Origin: an uncultured Acetatifactor sp.
Lineage (GTDB): Bacteria; Bacillota; Clostridia; Lachnospirales; Lachnospiraceae
Length of the DNA stretch: 42,397 bases
Reading direction: 5' to 3'
NCBI GenBank assembly: GCA_949840885.1
Contig: CATKYJ010000039.1
Span: forward strand, 1-42,397
In this document: positions 1 to 7,697 of the stretch, in pieces
Layout of the letters: every line of letters begins with the position of its first letter
Numbering within the stretch: position 1 is the stretch's first letter
Translations under genes and position numbers: made by a program
Notes under the pieces: generated by a model
Told to the model about the DNA's origin: nothing
Seen by the model: the letters and a program-made list of their open reading frames with translations, nothing else
The model's database searches: none

Positions 1-66
1 GACGAGTTCCGCAAGATTGCCGAGTACATTGAAATCAACACCACCGATACCGCCGAGGCGGGCTGA
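1..66 (+). CDS. C-terminal tail of an unidentified protein (cut by window edge)
   Basis: Frame 1 is open from the first base and reads 21 codons to a TGA at 64-66, ending in the residues NTTDTAEAG. Its GC-rich codons and purposeful composition suggest a genuine coding end rather than chance, but 21 residues are too few to assign a family. It points toward the convergent GerMN operon, whose terminator lies about 85 bases away. The rest of the gene is outside the window, so its product cannot be named. Confidence 0.45.
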   Translation, partial: DEFRKIAEYIEINTTDTAEAG

Positions 67-149
67 CCCCCGCCAAAAGCAAAAAACCTTTTGACAGTGT
101 GTTTTCCTAATAGGAGTTAATCATATGAATTTTATATGAAGATTCCATG

Positions 150-187
150 AAAATGCCCCTCGGCGTCCTGCGCTGCTGCCGGGGGCA
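150..187 (-). terminator. Intrinsic terminator of the comEA-RR-HK-GerMN operon
   Basis: On the minus strand a ten-pair stem (154-164 with 178-187, one bulged base at 160) ends in a TTTT run given by the A residues at 150-153. The stem begins directly after the GerMN stop codon at 189-191. This is a standard rho-independent terminator layout for the minus-strand operon. Confidence 0.8.
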
Positions 188-188
188 C

Positions 189-1112
189 TTAGTTCTCCAG
201 AGTCGTCACAATATCCAGGTTCCTCTCAAGGGCAGCGGAGGACAGAGAGGAGGGAACCTCTCCGTTTATCAGGATCTGCACCTTGTTGATATTGCTCAGC
301 TCTACCAGGGAATTCACGATAGAATAGACGGAAACATCCGTAGAAACGTTATTTACCACACTCATAAAATTCTCGTCCAGATTCACATAGCAGACTCCGT
401 CCTTGGTCATGACGTTTACGATTTTCGTACTTGGATTGATGGAGGGGTACAGGCCCTCCACCTGGCCGCTGGGACCCGCGATCAGCTCCTCCACCACAAA
501 ACGCTCCATGGGCGTATTGGTGGAATAATGCTTCTCTCTATAGGCTGCGATGAGGTTCGTACCGTCCTCAGTGGCAAAATACAGCTTTATTTTTGCCAGA
601 TCATAGGTGTTGATCTCATTGCCGTCATTGTCGATGAACTGATCCGCATTCATCCAGCTGATTACATTGCCTTTTTTGTCCGTGAGCTGATTTCCCTCCA
701 CGGTTATCATCACCAGATTCACATCGGGCAGCTGCGTCAGAGTGCGCACCACGGCCGCCCGCACCAGCACCTCAGTCATCACGGGCAGATCGTTGTAGGC
801 GGCGCTTACATCTATGGACAGATTCCCCTCTTCCAGCTTTTTGCCCAGCACCTCAAAGCCCATGTCCAGCGGAGCCTTGTACTCCAGCTTCTCCGGGCTG
901 GTGCCCAGACACCGGAAAGCTTCCTCCAGCTTCTCCTCCTCCGTCACTGCTTCCATTGCATGGGCGTGCATCTCCACCTTGGTCTCGCTATTGCTCACAT
1001 AATAGACCTGAAACAGATTCTCTGTCTCCTCGTCCTCCTGCCCGCAGGCTGCAAGAATCAGCAGGCAGATGCATGCCAGCAGTTTTCCTATTATCCTCTT
1101 CATTGTCTTCAT
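189..1112 (-). CDS. GerMN-domain lipoprotein
   Basis: A 307-residue secreted lipoprotein. A basic N-terminus (MKTMKR) and hydrophobic segment end in the lipobox LAAC, with the lipidated Cys at about residue 23, so it should be anchored on the outer face of the membrane. Two GerMN-like repeats follow (about 35-165 and 178-300), the architecture of Bacillus GerM, which acts in sporulation and germination. The start was placed at the ATG at 1110-1112 because AGAGGAAG lies 7 bases upstream; a longer reading from 1139 has no ribosome site. It is the last gene of a minus-strand operon, 39 bases after the histidine kinase, and is followed by an intrinsic terminator. Proximity to the kinase suggests an envelope-sensing or modulating role, but that is inference. 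Family call is firm; biological role is not. Confidence 0.85.
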   Translation of the reverse strand: MKTMKRIIGKLLACICLLILAACGQEDEETENLFQVYYVSNSETKVEMHAHAMEAVTEEEKLEEAFRCLGTSPEKLEYKAPLDMGFEVLGKKLEEGNLSIDVSAAYNDLPVMTEVLVRAAVVRTLTQLPDVNLVMITVEGNQLTDKKGNVISWMNADQFIDNDGNEINTYDLAKIKLYFATEDGTNLIAAYREKHYSTNTPMERFVVEELIAGPSGQVEGLYPSINPSTKIVNVMTKDGVCYVNLDENFMSVVNNVSTDVSVYSIVNSLVELSNINKVQILINGEVPSSLSSAALERNLDIVTTLEN

Positions 1113-1151
1113 TGCATCGCTTCCTCTCTCCAAAGCCATCAGTCTTGTCTT

Positions 1152-2645
1152 CTACATTGTCTGGGCCCCATTGCTGGCCATGTAGGTCAAGGGAATCTTT
1201 ACCGTAAAGGTCGTTCCCTCTCCCTCCACGCTGGCCACCGTGATGCTGCCTCTATGCATCAGGACTGAATTTTTCGTGATGGCCAGCCCCAGCCCCGTGC
1301 CGCCGATCTCCCTGGAGTGGGACTTGTCAACCCGGTAGAACCTTTCATAGATATGCGCCAGGGAATCCTCCGGAATCCCCAGGCCGGAATCGCTGACCCT
1401 GAAAGTGAAGTACTGATGATCCGCGTCCAGTTCCACTTTCACCCAGCCGTGCTCCTTATTGTATTTGATGGCGTTCTCCACCAGATTGCTCATGATCAGG
1501 GACATCTTCACCTCGTCCACCTCGGCTGTCACCGTACGCATGCTCTCAAAGACTACTTCTACATCTTTCTTCCTGGCAAGGGGGCGCAGCCGCTTTAAGA
1601 TCAGCTCCACCAGATCGTTCACATTCAGGGAAACGATGTTCAGTTCCTGCGCCTTTTTGTCCATTTTTACCAATGCCAGCAGATCCGTTATGATCTGGTT
1701 CTCCCTGTCTATCTCTGAGGCAATGTCCTCCAGGAATTCCCTGTACAGCTCCGCCGGGGCATCCCCCTGGGCCAGCAGGGAATCCGCCAGCACCTTGATG
1801 GCCGCCATGGGAGTCTTCAGTTCGTGGGACACATTCTCCACAAATTCCTGCCTGGAATTGTCCAGCACCCTCATCCGCTTTAAGAGCTGGTTGAAAGCAC
1901 TTACGAGGTGGTTGGTCTCCGCATAGCCCTGCACGGAAATGCTCTCGTCCCGGTAGCCGGCCTTTACCTCATTGATGGCTTCCGTCACCCGATTGAAAGG
2001 CCTGGTCATCACCACCGACAGCACAATGGCCATGGCCACCACCACCACAATGATCAGGCACTCTAAAATCAATGCTTTCTGCCCCAGCACCTCCAGGTTA
2101 GCAGCGATGGACTCGTTGGATATGCTGGTCAGCATCACCGCAATGATCTCCCCCGTATTGCTGCTGGCGTCTGTAATGAATGTAGTCATTTCTATATAGC
2201 CGTGTTCCCTGTCATAATTGTTGGTGACCTGTCCCCGGAAGCATTTGATCACCTCCTCGGAGATGATGGTCTTCCCCTCGCTGATTCCGTATGTGTCTTT
2301 TAACACTTTCAGGCCGGAGTCTATGATCATGACCCGGCCTTCGTACAGATTCGATATCATCTCCAGTTCCGCGTTAATCACGTCCCTGGACACGCTGCTG
2401 GTATACCCCTGAGGTTTTAAATTGAAGTAATTGTTGCTGATCAGGTGATTTCCCACGATCATCAGCTGATTCTGAACCGTAGAAATACGCTGCTGTACGG
2501 AACGCTCCTCATAATTTTCCAGAATTCCGTAACGCATGATGACGCTGGGCACAATCCCGGCCAGCAGCACAACCAGAAAGATGCGTTTCTGGAGGCTGCG
2601 CAACGACAGAATTGCTTTCAGCTCTGCAAATAATTTTGCTACCAT
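1152..2645 (-). CDS. Membrane sensor histidine kinase (HAMP-HisKA-HATPase)
   Basis: Autophosphorylating sensor kinase, partner of the adjacent response regulator. About 497 residues: a first membrane helix near 22-38, an extracellular sensing segment of about 150 residues, a second helix near 190-215 (run of I and V), a HAMP linker, a HisKA domain with the phospho-acceptor motif SHELKTP (His at about 274), and a catalytic domain with N box (ENAIKYN), DSGLGIP and GGTGLGLAI. The layout resembles WalK/PhoR-type kinases without a PAS domain being obvious. The ATG at 2643-2645 has GGAG 8 bases upstream; starts at 2684 or 2720 are possible and would add a short tail, the latter overlapping the regulator's end. 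It is co-transcribed with the regulator (about 44-base gap) and the GerMN lipoprotein. The signal sensed cannot be read from sequence. Confidence 0.92.
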   Translation of the reverse strand: MVAKLFAELKAILSLRSLQKRIFLVVLLAGIVPSVIMRYGILENYEERSVQQRISTVQNQLMIVGNHLISNNYFNLKPQGYTSSVSRDVINAELEMISNLYEGRVMIIDSGLKVLKDTYGISEGKTIISEEVIKCFRGQVTNNYDREHGYIEMTTFITDASSNTGEIIAVMLTSISNESIAANLEVLGQKALILECLIIVVVVAMAIVLSVVMTRPFNRVTEAINEVKAGYRDESISVQGYAETNHLVSAFNQLLKRMRVLDNSRQEFVENVSHELKTPMAAIKVLADSLLAQGDAPAELYREFLEDIASEIDRENQIITDLLALVKMDKKAQELNIVSLNVNDLVELILKRLRPLARKKDVEVVFESMRTVTAEVDEVKMSLIMSNLVENAIKYNKEHGWVKVELDADHQYFTFRVSDSGLGIPEDSLAHIYERFYRVDKSHSREIGGTGLGLAITKNSVLMHRGSITVASVEGEGTTFTVKIPLTYMASNGAQTM

Positions 2646-2689
2646 TTTCCCTGCTCCGGCCTTATGCTCTGTCAAACCGCACATGCCCC

Positions 2690-3388
2690 CTAATTCCTGA
2701 AGTAATAGCCCACGCCCCATTTGGTGTAGACATACCTGGGCTCACTGGGATTGGGCTCTATCTTCTCCCGCAGCCTCCTGACATGCACGTCCACCGTACG
2801 CACATCCCCTGGATAGTCCGCGCCCCACACCATCTGCAGAAGACTCTCTCTGCTGTACACCTTGTCCGGATTCATCATCAGAAGTTCCAGCAGTTCAAAC
2901 TCCTTGGCCGTAAGCCCGATTTCCTTTCCGGCGATGAATGCCCTCCTGCCCTCACAGTCTAAGCGCACATCCCCATGCTCCAGAGTCTTGGCGGACGCAG
3001 CCTCCCCCATGATGCGCTTGGGCTCCATGCGCCGCATGATGGCCTTAATGCGGGCCTTTACCTCCAAAATATTAAAAGGCTTGGTGATATAGTCGTCCGC
3101 GCCGTACTCCAGCCCCAGGATCTTGTCCATGTCTTCGCCCTTGGCCGTGAGCATGACAATGGGCACATTGGAGAATTCCCTGATCTGCTGGCAGACCTCG
3201 AAGCCCGTCAGCTTCGGCAGCATCACGTCCAGCAGGATGATGTCGTACTGATTGGCCCGGGCGTACTCCAAGGCTTCCTCCCCGTCGTAAGCACAGTCCA
3301 CCTGCATATCGTCCTGCTCCAGGCTGAACCGGATTCCTTTCACGATCAGCTTCTCATCGTCCACTACCAAAGCTCTCTTCCTTGCCAT
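2690..3388 (-). CDS. OmpR/PhoB-family response regulator
   Basis: A 232-residue two-component regulator. The N-terminal receiver has the acidic pair (DD at about 10-11), the phospho-acceptor Asp near 54 in LLDVMLP, a Thr in MLTAKG and the Lys in ITKPF. The C-terminal winged helix (about 135-230) shows the recognition region VDVHVRRLREKIE and the ending YTKWGVGYYF typical of OmpR-type DNA binding. It is similar in style to WalR/ResD-type regulators, but no orthologue can be assigned with certainty. It sits 29 bases downstream of the comEA-like gene and just upstream of its kinase, so the pair plus the GerMN lipoprotein form one transcription unit. It presumably controls envelope or sporulation-linked genes; targets are unknown. 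Confidence 0.93.
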   Translation of the reverse strand: MARKRALVVDDEKLIVKGIRFSLEQDDMQVDCAYDGEEALEYARANQYDIILLDVMLPKLTGFEVCQQIREFSNVPIVMLTAKGEDMDKILGLEYGADDYITKPFNILEVKARIKAIMRRMEPKRIMGEAASAKTLEHGDVRLDCEGRRAFIAGKEIGLTAKEFELLELLMMNPDKVYSRESLLQMVWGADYPGDVRTVDVHVRRLREKIEPNPSEPRYVYTKWGVGYYFRN

Positions 3389-3417
3389 GTCTACCCCTCG
3401 CTGTTTTTATTCTGCTT

Positions 3418-4092
3418 CTATTTCACTGTTATCTTGTCCCGTATCTTCTCATAGGCCGCGGTCTTGATGCCGGGCACTTTCATGATGTCCTCACAGGCTT
3501 CAAAGCCGCCGTTGGCCTCCCGGTAGGAAATGATATCCCGCGCCCTGCTCTCCCCGATTCCGGGCAGGGTGCAAAGCGTCTCCATGTCCGCGGTGTTGAT
3601 GTTCACAAGTCCCGAAGCTGCCTGGGATTGTGCCGCGCTTTCTTCTGCGGCTTCACCCTCTCTGGGGAAATAGACTTTCTGCCCGTCGCTCACCCAGTCC
3701 GCCAGGTTCACGGCCTCCCGGCCGGCATCCGCCGCAAAACCGCCTGCCGCTTTCAGCGCATCCTCCACCCGGCTTCCCTGCGTAATCTCCACAACGCCGG
3801 GGTTTGCCACTGCACCGCAGACATAGACACGGATGACAGTCTCCTGTTCCGGGACCTTGACTTCCTCCCCGGTTCGGGACGAGCCCCCGCCTCCTGTACC
3901 TCCCCCGGCCTCTCCCGAGTCCCCGGATTTGGGTGTTTCCTCGCTTCCCTGCTCTCCTCCCGAAACCTCTCCGTTCTCCGGGCTTTCCACCCCTCCGATA
4001 AGGATCTCGGTACCCCTGCCTCCGCAGCCGCAACACAGCAGCACGCATGACATTATCAGGCATACGTTTCTAAAATTCCATTTTTTCATCAT
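3418..4092 (-). CDS. ComEA-like helix-hairpin-helix lipoprotein
   Basis: A 224-residue exported DNA-binding protein of the ComEA type, which in competent bacteria binds incoming double-stranded DNA at the cell surface. The N-terminus is a signal segment rich in Cys with a possible lipobox near residues 18-23. A low-complexity Gly/Glu/Ser linker (about 35-85) precedes an SLBB-like region (VIRVYVCGAVANPGVV) and then a tandem helix-hairpin-helix domain starting at VNINTAD with LPGIGESRA and VPGIKTA, the hallmark of ComEA. It heads the operon and has its own promoter 50-80 bases upstream. No other competence genes are in the window. Whether it functions in DNA uptake here is unproven, as many Clostridia keep comEA without known competence. 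Confidence 0.9.
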   Translation of the reverse strand: MMKKWNFRNVCLIMSCVLLCCGCGGRGTEILIGGVESPENGEVSGGEQGSEETPKSGDSGEAGGGTGGGGSSRTGEEVKVPEQETVIRVYVCGAVANPGVVEITQGSRVEDALKAAGGFAADAGREAVNLADWVSDGQKVYFPREGEAAEESAAQSQAASGLVNINTADMETLCTLPGIGESRARDIISYREANGGFEACEDIMKVPGIKTAAYEKIRDKITVK

Positions 4093-4144
4093 AGTCCCTT
4101 TCCTTTCTTCGAAAAGGGATTGCCTCTCTATGCTGACTCTTTTT

Positions 4145-4173
4145 ATTGTACTGGAAAGCCGGAATTTTTACAA
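4145..4173 (-). promoter_or_regulatory. Sigma-A-type promoter for the comEA operon
   Basis: On the minus strand TTGTAA (4168-4173) and TACAAT (4145-4150) are separated by exactly 17 bases and lie about 50 bases upstream of the comEA-like start. Both hexamers are close to consensus. Confidence 0.75.
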
Positions 4174-4280
4174 GTGCCTTTCCGAAATTATCTCTCTTTC
4201 TTTTTGGACTCCGCCGCCCATGCATGCGAATGCGCAATTATGCCTGTTTTGCCCGCAAAAACGCCGGAGTTAACATATGT

Positions 4281-4297
4281 AGGGCGCGCTACGCCCT
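4281..4297 (-). other. Short stem-loop at the end of the DMT-type gene
   Basis: AGGGCG and CGCCCT pair across a five-base loop and overlap the stop codon of the gene at 4297. No T-run follows on the minus strand, so it is a weak terminator candidate only. Confidence 0.3.
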
Positions 4298-4728
4298 TAT
4301 TTCCATTTGAAAATAACAATACCTGCCACAGCCACCGCCATCCCGATGGCCTTGCGCCATTCCCAGGGCTGCTTCTCCACGCCGAACCATCCGAACAGTT
4401 CGATCACATAAGCCACTGCCAGCTGCGCCACCACGATCAGCATCACCGCCCTGGCAGGCCCCAGCATGTCCATGCTTTTGATGACAGTATACGTGATAAA
4501 GGCGCCGATTGCGCCGCCTAACAGCATGTATTTGGGTTCCACCCGGAACACCTCCAGGAGATTGCTCCTGTCCGTGCAGACCCATGCCCCCAGGCACACC
4601 GCCAGCGCCGACAGCTGCACAAAGGCGCTGGCGGTCCAGATGCTGGATGACTTGGTCACCTGCGTGTTGAACACGCCTTGTATGCTCATCAGGGCTCCCG
4701 ATATCAATGCAATAAAAAATCCAATCAT
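4297..4728 (-). CDS. DMT-superfamily small membrane transporter (YdcZ/DUF606-like)
   Basis: A 143-residue protein with five predicted hydrophobic helices, beginning MIGFFIALISGALMSIQG and ending in a hydrophobic helix plus FKWK. Length, the LSALAVCLGAW segment and the Gly-rich helix GGAIGAFITYTVIK match the YdcZ (DUF606) group of drug/metabolite transporters, whose substrates are mostly unknown. The chosen ATG at 4726-4728 has a very strong site (GAGGTGG, 5-base gap); an in-frame ATG at 4758 would add ten charged residues (TEAEKEVES) that do not look like a membrane-protein start. Upstream lies an unusual leader with a micro-ORF (see 4755-4775). The gene is downstream of a solute-binding protein, in the same orientation, but 143 bases separate them. 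Confidence 0.8.
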   Translation of the reverse strand: MIGFFIALISGALMSIQGVFNTQVTKSSSIWTASAFVQLSALAVCLGAWVCTDRSNLLEVFRVEPKYMLLGGAIGAFITYTVIKSMDMLGPARAVMLIVVAQLAVAYVIELFGWFGVEKQPWEWRKAIGMAVAVAGIVIFKWK

Positions 4729-4754
4729 AGATTCCACCTCTTTCTCAGCTTCCG

Positions 4755-4791
4755 TCATGACACCTCTGGCATCATGACACCTCCGGTGTCA
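4755..4791 (-). promoter_or_regulatory. Leader with hairpin-buried ribosome site and a six-codon micro-ORF
   Basis: On the minus strand a seven-pair hairpin (TGACACC 4775-4781 with GGTGTCA 4785-4791) contains the ribosome site GGAGG in its loop and stem. It is followed by a micro-ORF encoding MMPEVS with its stop TGA at 4755-4757. That stop overlaps another ATG (4756-4758) that opens the longer reading of the DMT-type gene. The block GAGGTGTCATGA is present twice. This arrangement suggests coupled translation, but function is inferred only. Confidence 0.4.
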
Positions 4792-4871
4792 GTTCCGTTC
4801 TCAGCGGACTACGCTCAATGCTGAGTTTTAGTATCCCCTATGATTGGAAATCATATGCATCTTATCTGTCA

Positions 4872-6272
4872 TTACCGCCAGGCGTCGATCTGCAGCTGAA
4901 TCTGGTCCGCCAGTTCCTGCACCAGGGTGGTCACGTCAGCTCCGTTCCAAACCTTTGAGAACAGACTCTCCAGCTGCACCCAGAAATTCCCTGTCTGCAT
5001 CATCTTGGGCAGCGGAATGCTGTCCGCATAGGCCTGCTTGAATACCCGCAGCACCGCATCGTCCTCTTCCACCCCCAGCTTCGCCGGCACCTTTCCTGTC
5101 CTGTCATACAGTGTCTCGGCACACTCGTCCACCAGATAAGCCGCAAAACGGTTAGCCAGTTCCTCGTTTTCGGAATAGCTGTTCACCGCCACAGCAGTGG
5201 TGACGGACATGGTGCGGCTCCTTAGTTCGGCATTTACCTGAGGCAGCGGCGCCGCACAATAGGCAAAGCCCATCTCTCCGTCGGCCTGTGCCTGCGCCAG
5301 CCTTGCCGCCACATCCGAGGTGGCAATGGTAAACACAATCCGGCCCTGGCAGAAATCTTCTATCACTGTTTCATAGTCCATACTGTCCGAATCCATGGAA
5401 AAGAACTGGTTCAGCGCCTTATAGACCTCCAGACACTGGATAGTCTCGGGATTGTTGATTTGGATCAGCGAAACATCGTCCCCGGCATCGCCGCCCACCA
5501 CCATATAGTTCCCCACAATCCAGTAATTGTAAAAAATATCCGACACATCCCACTCCATGACGCCCATGACCCCCTCGGGGACGTCAAAGGTATCCGCTAT
5601 CTGCAGGATATCGTCCACGGTATGGGGAATGGCGTTTTGAAAATATTGTTCCGTCTTTTGTGCCAGCTGTTCCGGATCCACTGCAATCCCTGCCGAATCC
5701 TCTTCCGGATTGTCCTGTGCCTGACCCTCCTCCAGAAGCTCCTTGTTTGCGATCTGGGAGGCCCATTCCCGCAGATAAGTCTCATTGCAGATCAGCGCGC
5801 TGGTCTCGAAGCAAAGAGGATAGGCCACCCGCATCCCCTGGTAGGATACCGCCGAAAGGGCCGCCGGAGGAAAATTCGCCTCGTTGCAGATTCCCGCCAT
5901 ATCCTGGATCTGTGTGGCCAGTCCGGCCAGATACGCTTTCTCCAGCGAATCATGCCCCACGAGATACACGTCCGGCACCTGGGCGGAGTCGGCGCAGGCT
6001 CTGCTAATAGCTTCCAGGTATTCGCTCTCGGAAGTCAGTACCGGAATCACGCGCACCCCCTCTCTCTCCCCGAAAGACACGGCTGCGCTGTTGATGAAAT
6101 TCGTCATATTATCATCGGAATACCAGAAATAAATTGTCTCTTTTTCTGTATTCCATGTGAGCGGGCCGTCCGTCTCCTCCGTATCGCCTGTGACAAAGGT
6201 ACTCCCATATAAAACAGCGGCAGCCATGAACAGCACAGCCGCCACCGCAATCAGTCTTTTTTTCAGATGCAT
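4872..6272 (-). CDS. Extracellular solute-binding protein (family 1, sugar-type)
   Basis: A 466-residue exported protein of the ABC importer binding-protein fold. The N-terminus (MHLKKRLIAVAAVLFMAAA) is a signal or anchor helix without a lipobox Cys, unusual for Gram-positive binding proteins, so it may be anchored by an uncleaved helix. The mature part shows ETIYFWYSDDNMTNFINSA, then AQVPDVYLVGHDSLEKA, and a C-terminal half with IVFTIATSDVAARLAQ and YLVDECAETLYDRTGKVPA, typical of family 1 carbohydrate-binding proteins. A good ribosome site (AGGAG) precedes the ATG. It starts 37 bases after argD ends, so it may be read from the arg transcript, although no permease or ATPase gene is next to it. 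The ligand is unknown; a partner permease encoded elsewhere, or a sensory role, is possible. Confidence 0.8.
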   Translation of the reverse strand: MHLKKRLIAVAAVLFMAAAVLYGSTFVTGDTEETDGPLTWNTEKETIYFWYSDDNMTNFINSAAVSFGEREGVRVIPVLTSESEYLEAISRACADSAQVPDVYLVGHDSLEKAYLAGLATQIQDMAGICNEANFPPAALSAVSYQGMRVAYPLCFETSALICNETYLREWASQIANKELLEEGQAQDNPEEDSAGIAVDPEQLAQKTEQYFQNAIPHTVDDILQIADTFDVPEGVMGVMEWDVSDIFYNYWIVGNYMVVGGDAGDDVSLIQINNPETIQCLEVYKALNQFFSMDSDSMDYETVIEDFCQGRIVFTIATSDVAARLAQAQADGEMGFAYCAAPLPQVNAELRSRTMSVTTAVAVNSYSENEELANRFAAYLVDECAETLYDRTGKVPAKLGVEEDDAVLRVFKQAYADSIPLPKMMQTGNFWVQLESLFSKVWNGADVTTLVQELADQIQLQIDAWR

Positions 6273-6309
6273 ACCAAACTCCTATCTCTCTGCATCCGCA
6301 CCCGCTTAT

Positions 6310-7512
6310 CTATTCCGTCTCCTGCGGCTCAATGCAGCTCTCCAATATCTCAAGCATCTCGTCAATGTTTTCCTTTGAAATAACAAGAGGCGGCACAAAG
6401 CGGATGATATCAGGACCCGCGTTGATCAAAAGCAGACCGTTCTCAATAGCGCGCTCGATCACATCCCTCACCGGGCGGTTAAAGACCAGCCCCTGCATCA
6501 GGCCCGTTCCCCGTCTCTGGGTGATGCAGTCATATCTGTCCTTTAGCGCTTCCAGCCTCTGCTCCAAATAGGGCGCCACTTCTCTTACATTATCTATTAT
6601 ATGGTTCTCCTCAAATAAATCAAGCACTTTTTCCACTGCCGCACAGGCCAGCGGATTTCCGCCGTAAGTCGTCCCGTGGTCTCCGGCCTCCAGGGAGTTC
6701 TGCGCCACCTTTTCCGTCATCAGAAACGCCCCCACAGGCACCCCGCAGCCCAGGGCCTTGGCCGTGGTCATGATGTCGGGCTTTACGCCGTACTTCTGCC
6801 AGGCGAACATGTACCCTGTCCTGCCCATGCCGCATTGGATTTCGTCCAGTATCAGCAGGATGTCTCTTTCCTCGCAGAGGGCTTTCACGCCTTTTAAGAA
6901 TTCCTCCGTGGCAGGCACCAGGCCGCCCTCTCCCTGAACGGTTTCCAGTATTATCGCACATGTCTTATCGTTTATCAGTTTCTCTACGCTTTCCAGGTTA
7001 TTCATCTGGGCAAATCTGATATTCCCGATCATGGGCTCAAAGGGCTCCCGGTACTTTGGATTGCCTGTGACGGACAGGGCGCCGAAAGTCCTGCCGTGGA
7101 AAGAATGCTCCATGGCGATGATCTCATGATCCGTGGCGCCGTCCTTTTTATAGGCATATTTGCGGGCAGCCTTGACGGCGCCCTCTATGGCCTCCGCACC
7201 GGAATTGGTGAAGAACACCCGGTCCAGGCCGCTGGCTTCCCGCAGCTTCTTTGCCGCCCGGATGGCAGGCATGTTGTAGTAGTAATTCGATGTATGGATC
7301 ACTTTGTCGATCTGGGCTTTTAGGGCATCATTGTACTCACGGTTGCCATACCCCAGCGCGAACACGGCGATGCCGGATACGAAATCCAGGTATTTTATTC
7401 CGTCGGTGTCGTACAGATAAACACCCTTTCCTTTCTCAAGGATGATCTGGTAGCGGTTATAGGTGTGGAGCAGGGACTGCTCCGCCTCTTCTATATACTC
7501 CTGCATGCTCAT
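6310..7512 (-). CDS. argD: Acetylornithine aminotransferase
   Basis: PLP-dependent class III aminotransferase of about 400 residues that converts N-acetylglutamate semialdehyde and glutamate to N-acetylornithine and 2-oxoglutarate in arginine synthesis. Visible landmarks: LYDTDGIKYLDF near the N-terminus, YYNMPAIRAAKKL, the PLP-contact motif LILDEIQCGMGRTG, the Schiff-base Lys in TTAKALGCGVPVGAF, and TTYGGNPLACAA. The start at 7510-7512 (MSMQEYIEEAEQ) has GGAGGAG about 9 bases upstream; the ATG at 7530 lies inside that site and lacks its own. It is the last arg gene of the minus-strand cluster, 185 bases after argB, with the solute-binding gene 37 bases downstream. Family members can also act in lysine synthesis; the argC/J/B context favours argD. 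Confidence 0.95.
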   Translation of the reverse strand: MSMQEYIEEAEQSLLHTYNRYQIILEKGKGVYLYDTDGIKYLDFVSGIAVFALGYGNREYNDALKAQIDKVIHTSNYYYNMPAIRAAKKLREASGLDRVFFTNSGAEAIEGAVKAARKYAYKKDGATDHEIIAMEHSFHGRTFGALSVTGNPKYREPFEPMIGNIRFAQMNNLESVEKLINDKTCAIILETVQGEGGLVPATEEFLKGVKALCEERDILLILDEIQCGMGRTGYMFAWQKYGVKPDIMTTAKALGCGVPVGAFLMTEKVAQNSLEAGDHGTTYGGNPLACAAVEKVLDLFEENHIIDNVREVAPYLEQRLEALKDRYDCITQRRGTGLMQGLVFNRPVRDVIERAIENGLLLINAGPDIIRFVPPLVISKENIDEMLEILESCIEPQETE

Positions 7513-7697
7513 GTCTCTTTTCTCCTCCATTTATACTGACTGTCACTCCCGCTCTCTTTCCTGATGCTCCCGCAATGCGGATATCTTTTACTTATATGCA
7601 TGTCTCATGTCTCCGGGTAAACGCTGCCTTGGGTTCGCCCCCGGTGCCTGAGCCTGATCCGGTTCTGCTTCCCCGCAGGCTGCCCTGCCCCGGACTA

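Noticed and set aside
147..1268. A 373-codon plus-strand frame rich in His and Leu
   Set aside because: It is the antisense shadow of the GerMN lipoprotein and kinase end, which have clear domains, ribosome sites and a terminator on the minus strand.
4797..4826. Inverted repeat CTCAGC/GCTGAG after the solute-binding gene as terminator
   Set aside because: The T-run lies on the plus side, whereas the gene is on the minus strand, and the loop is long; function unclear.
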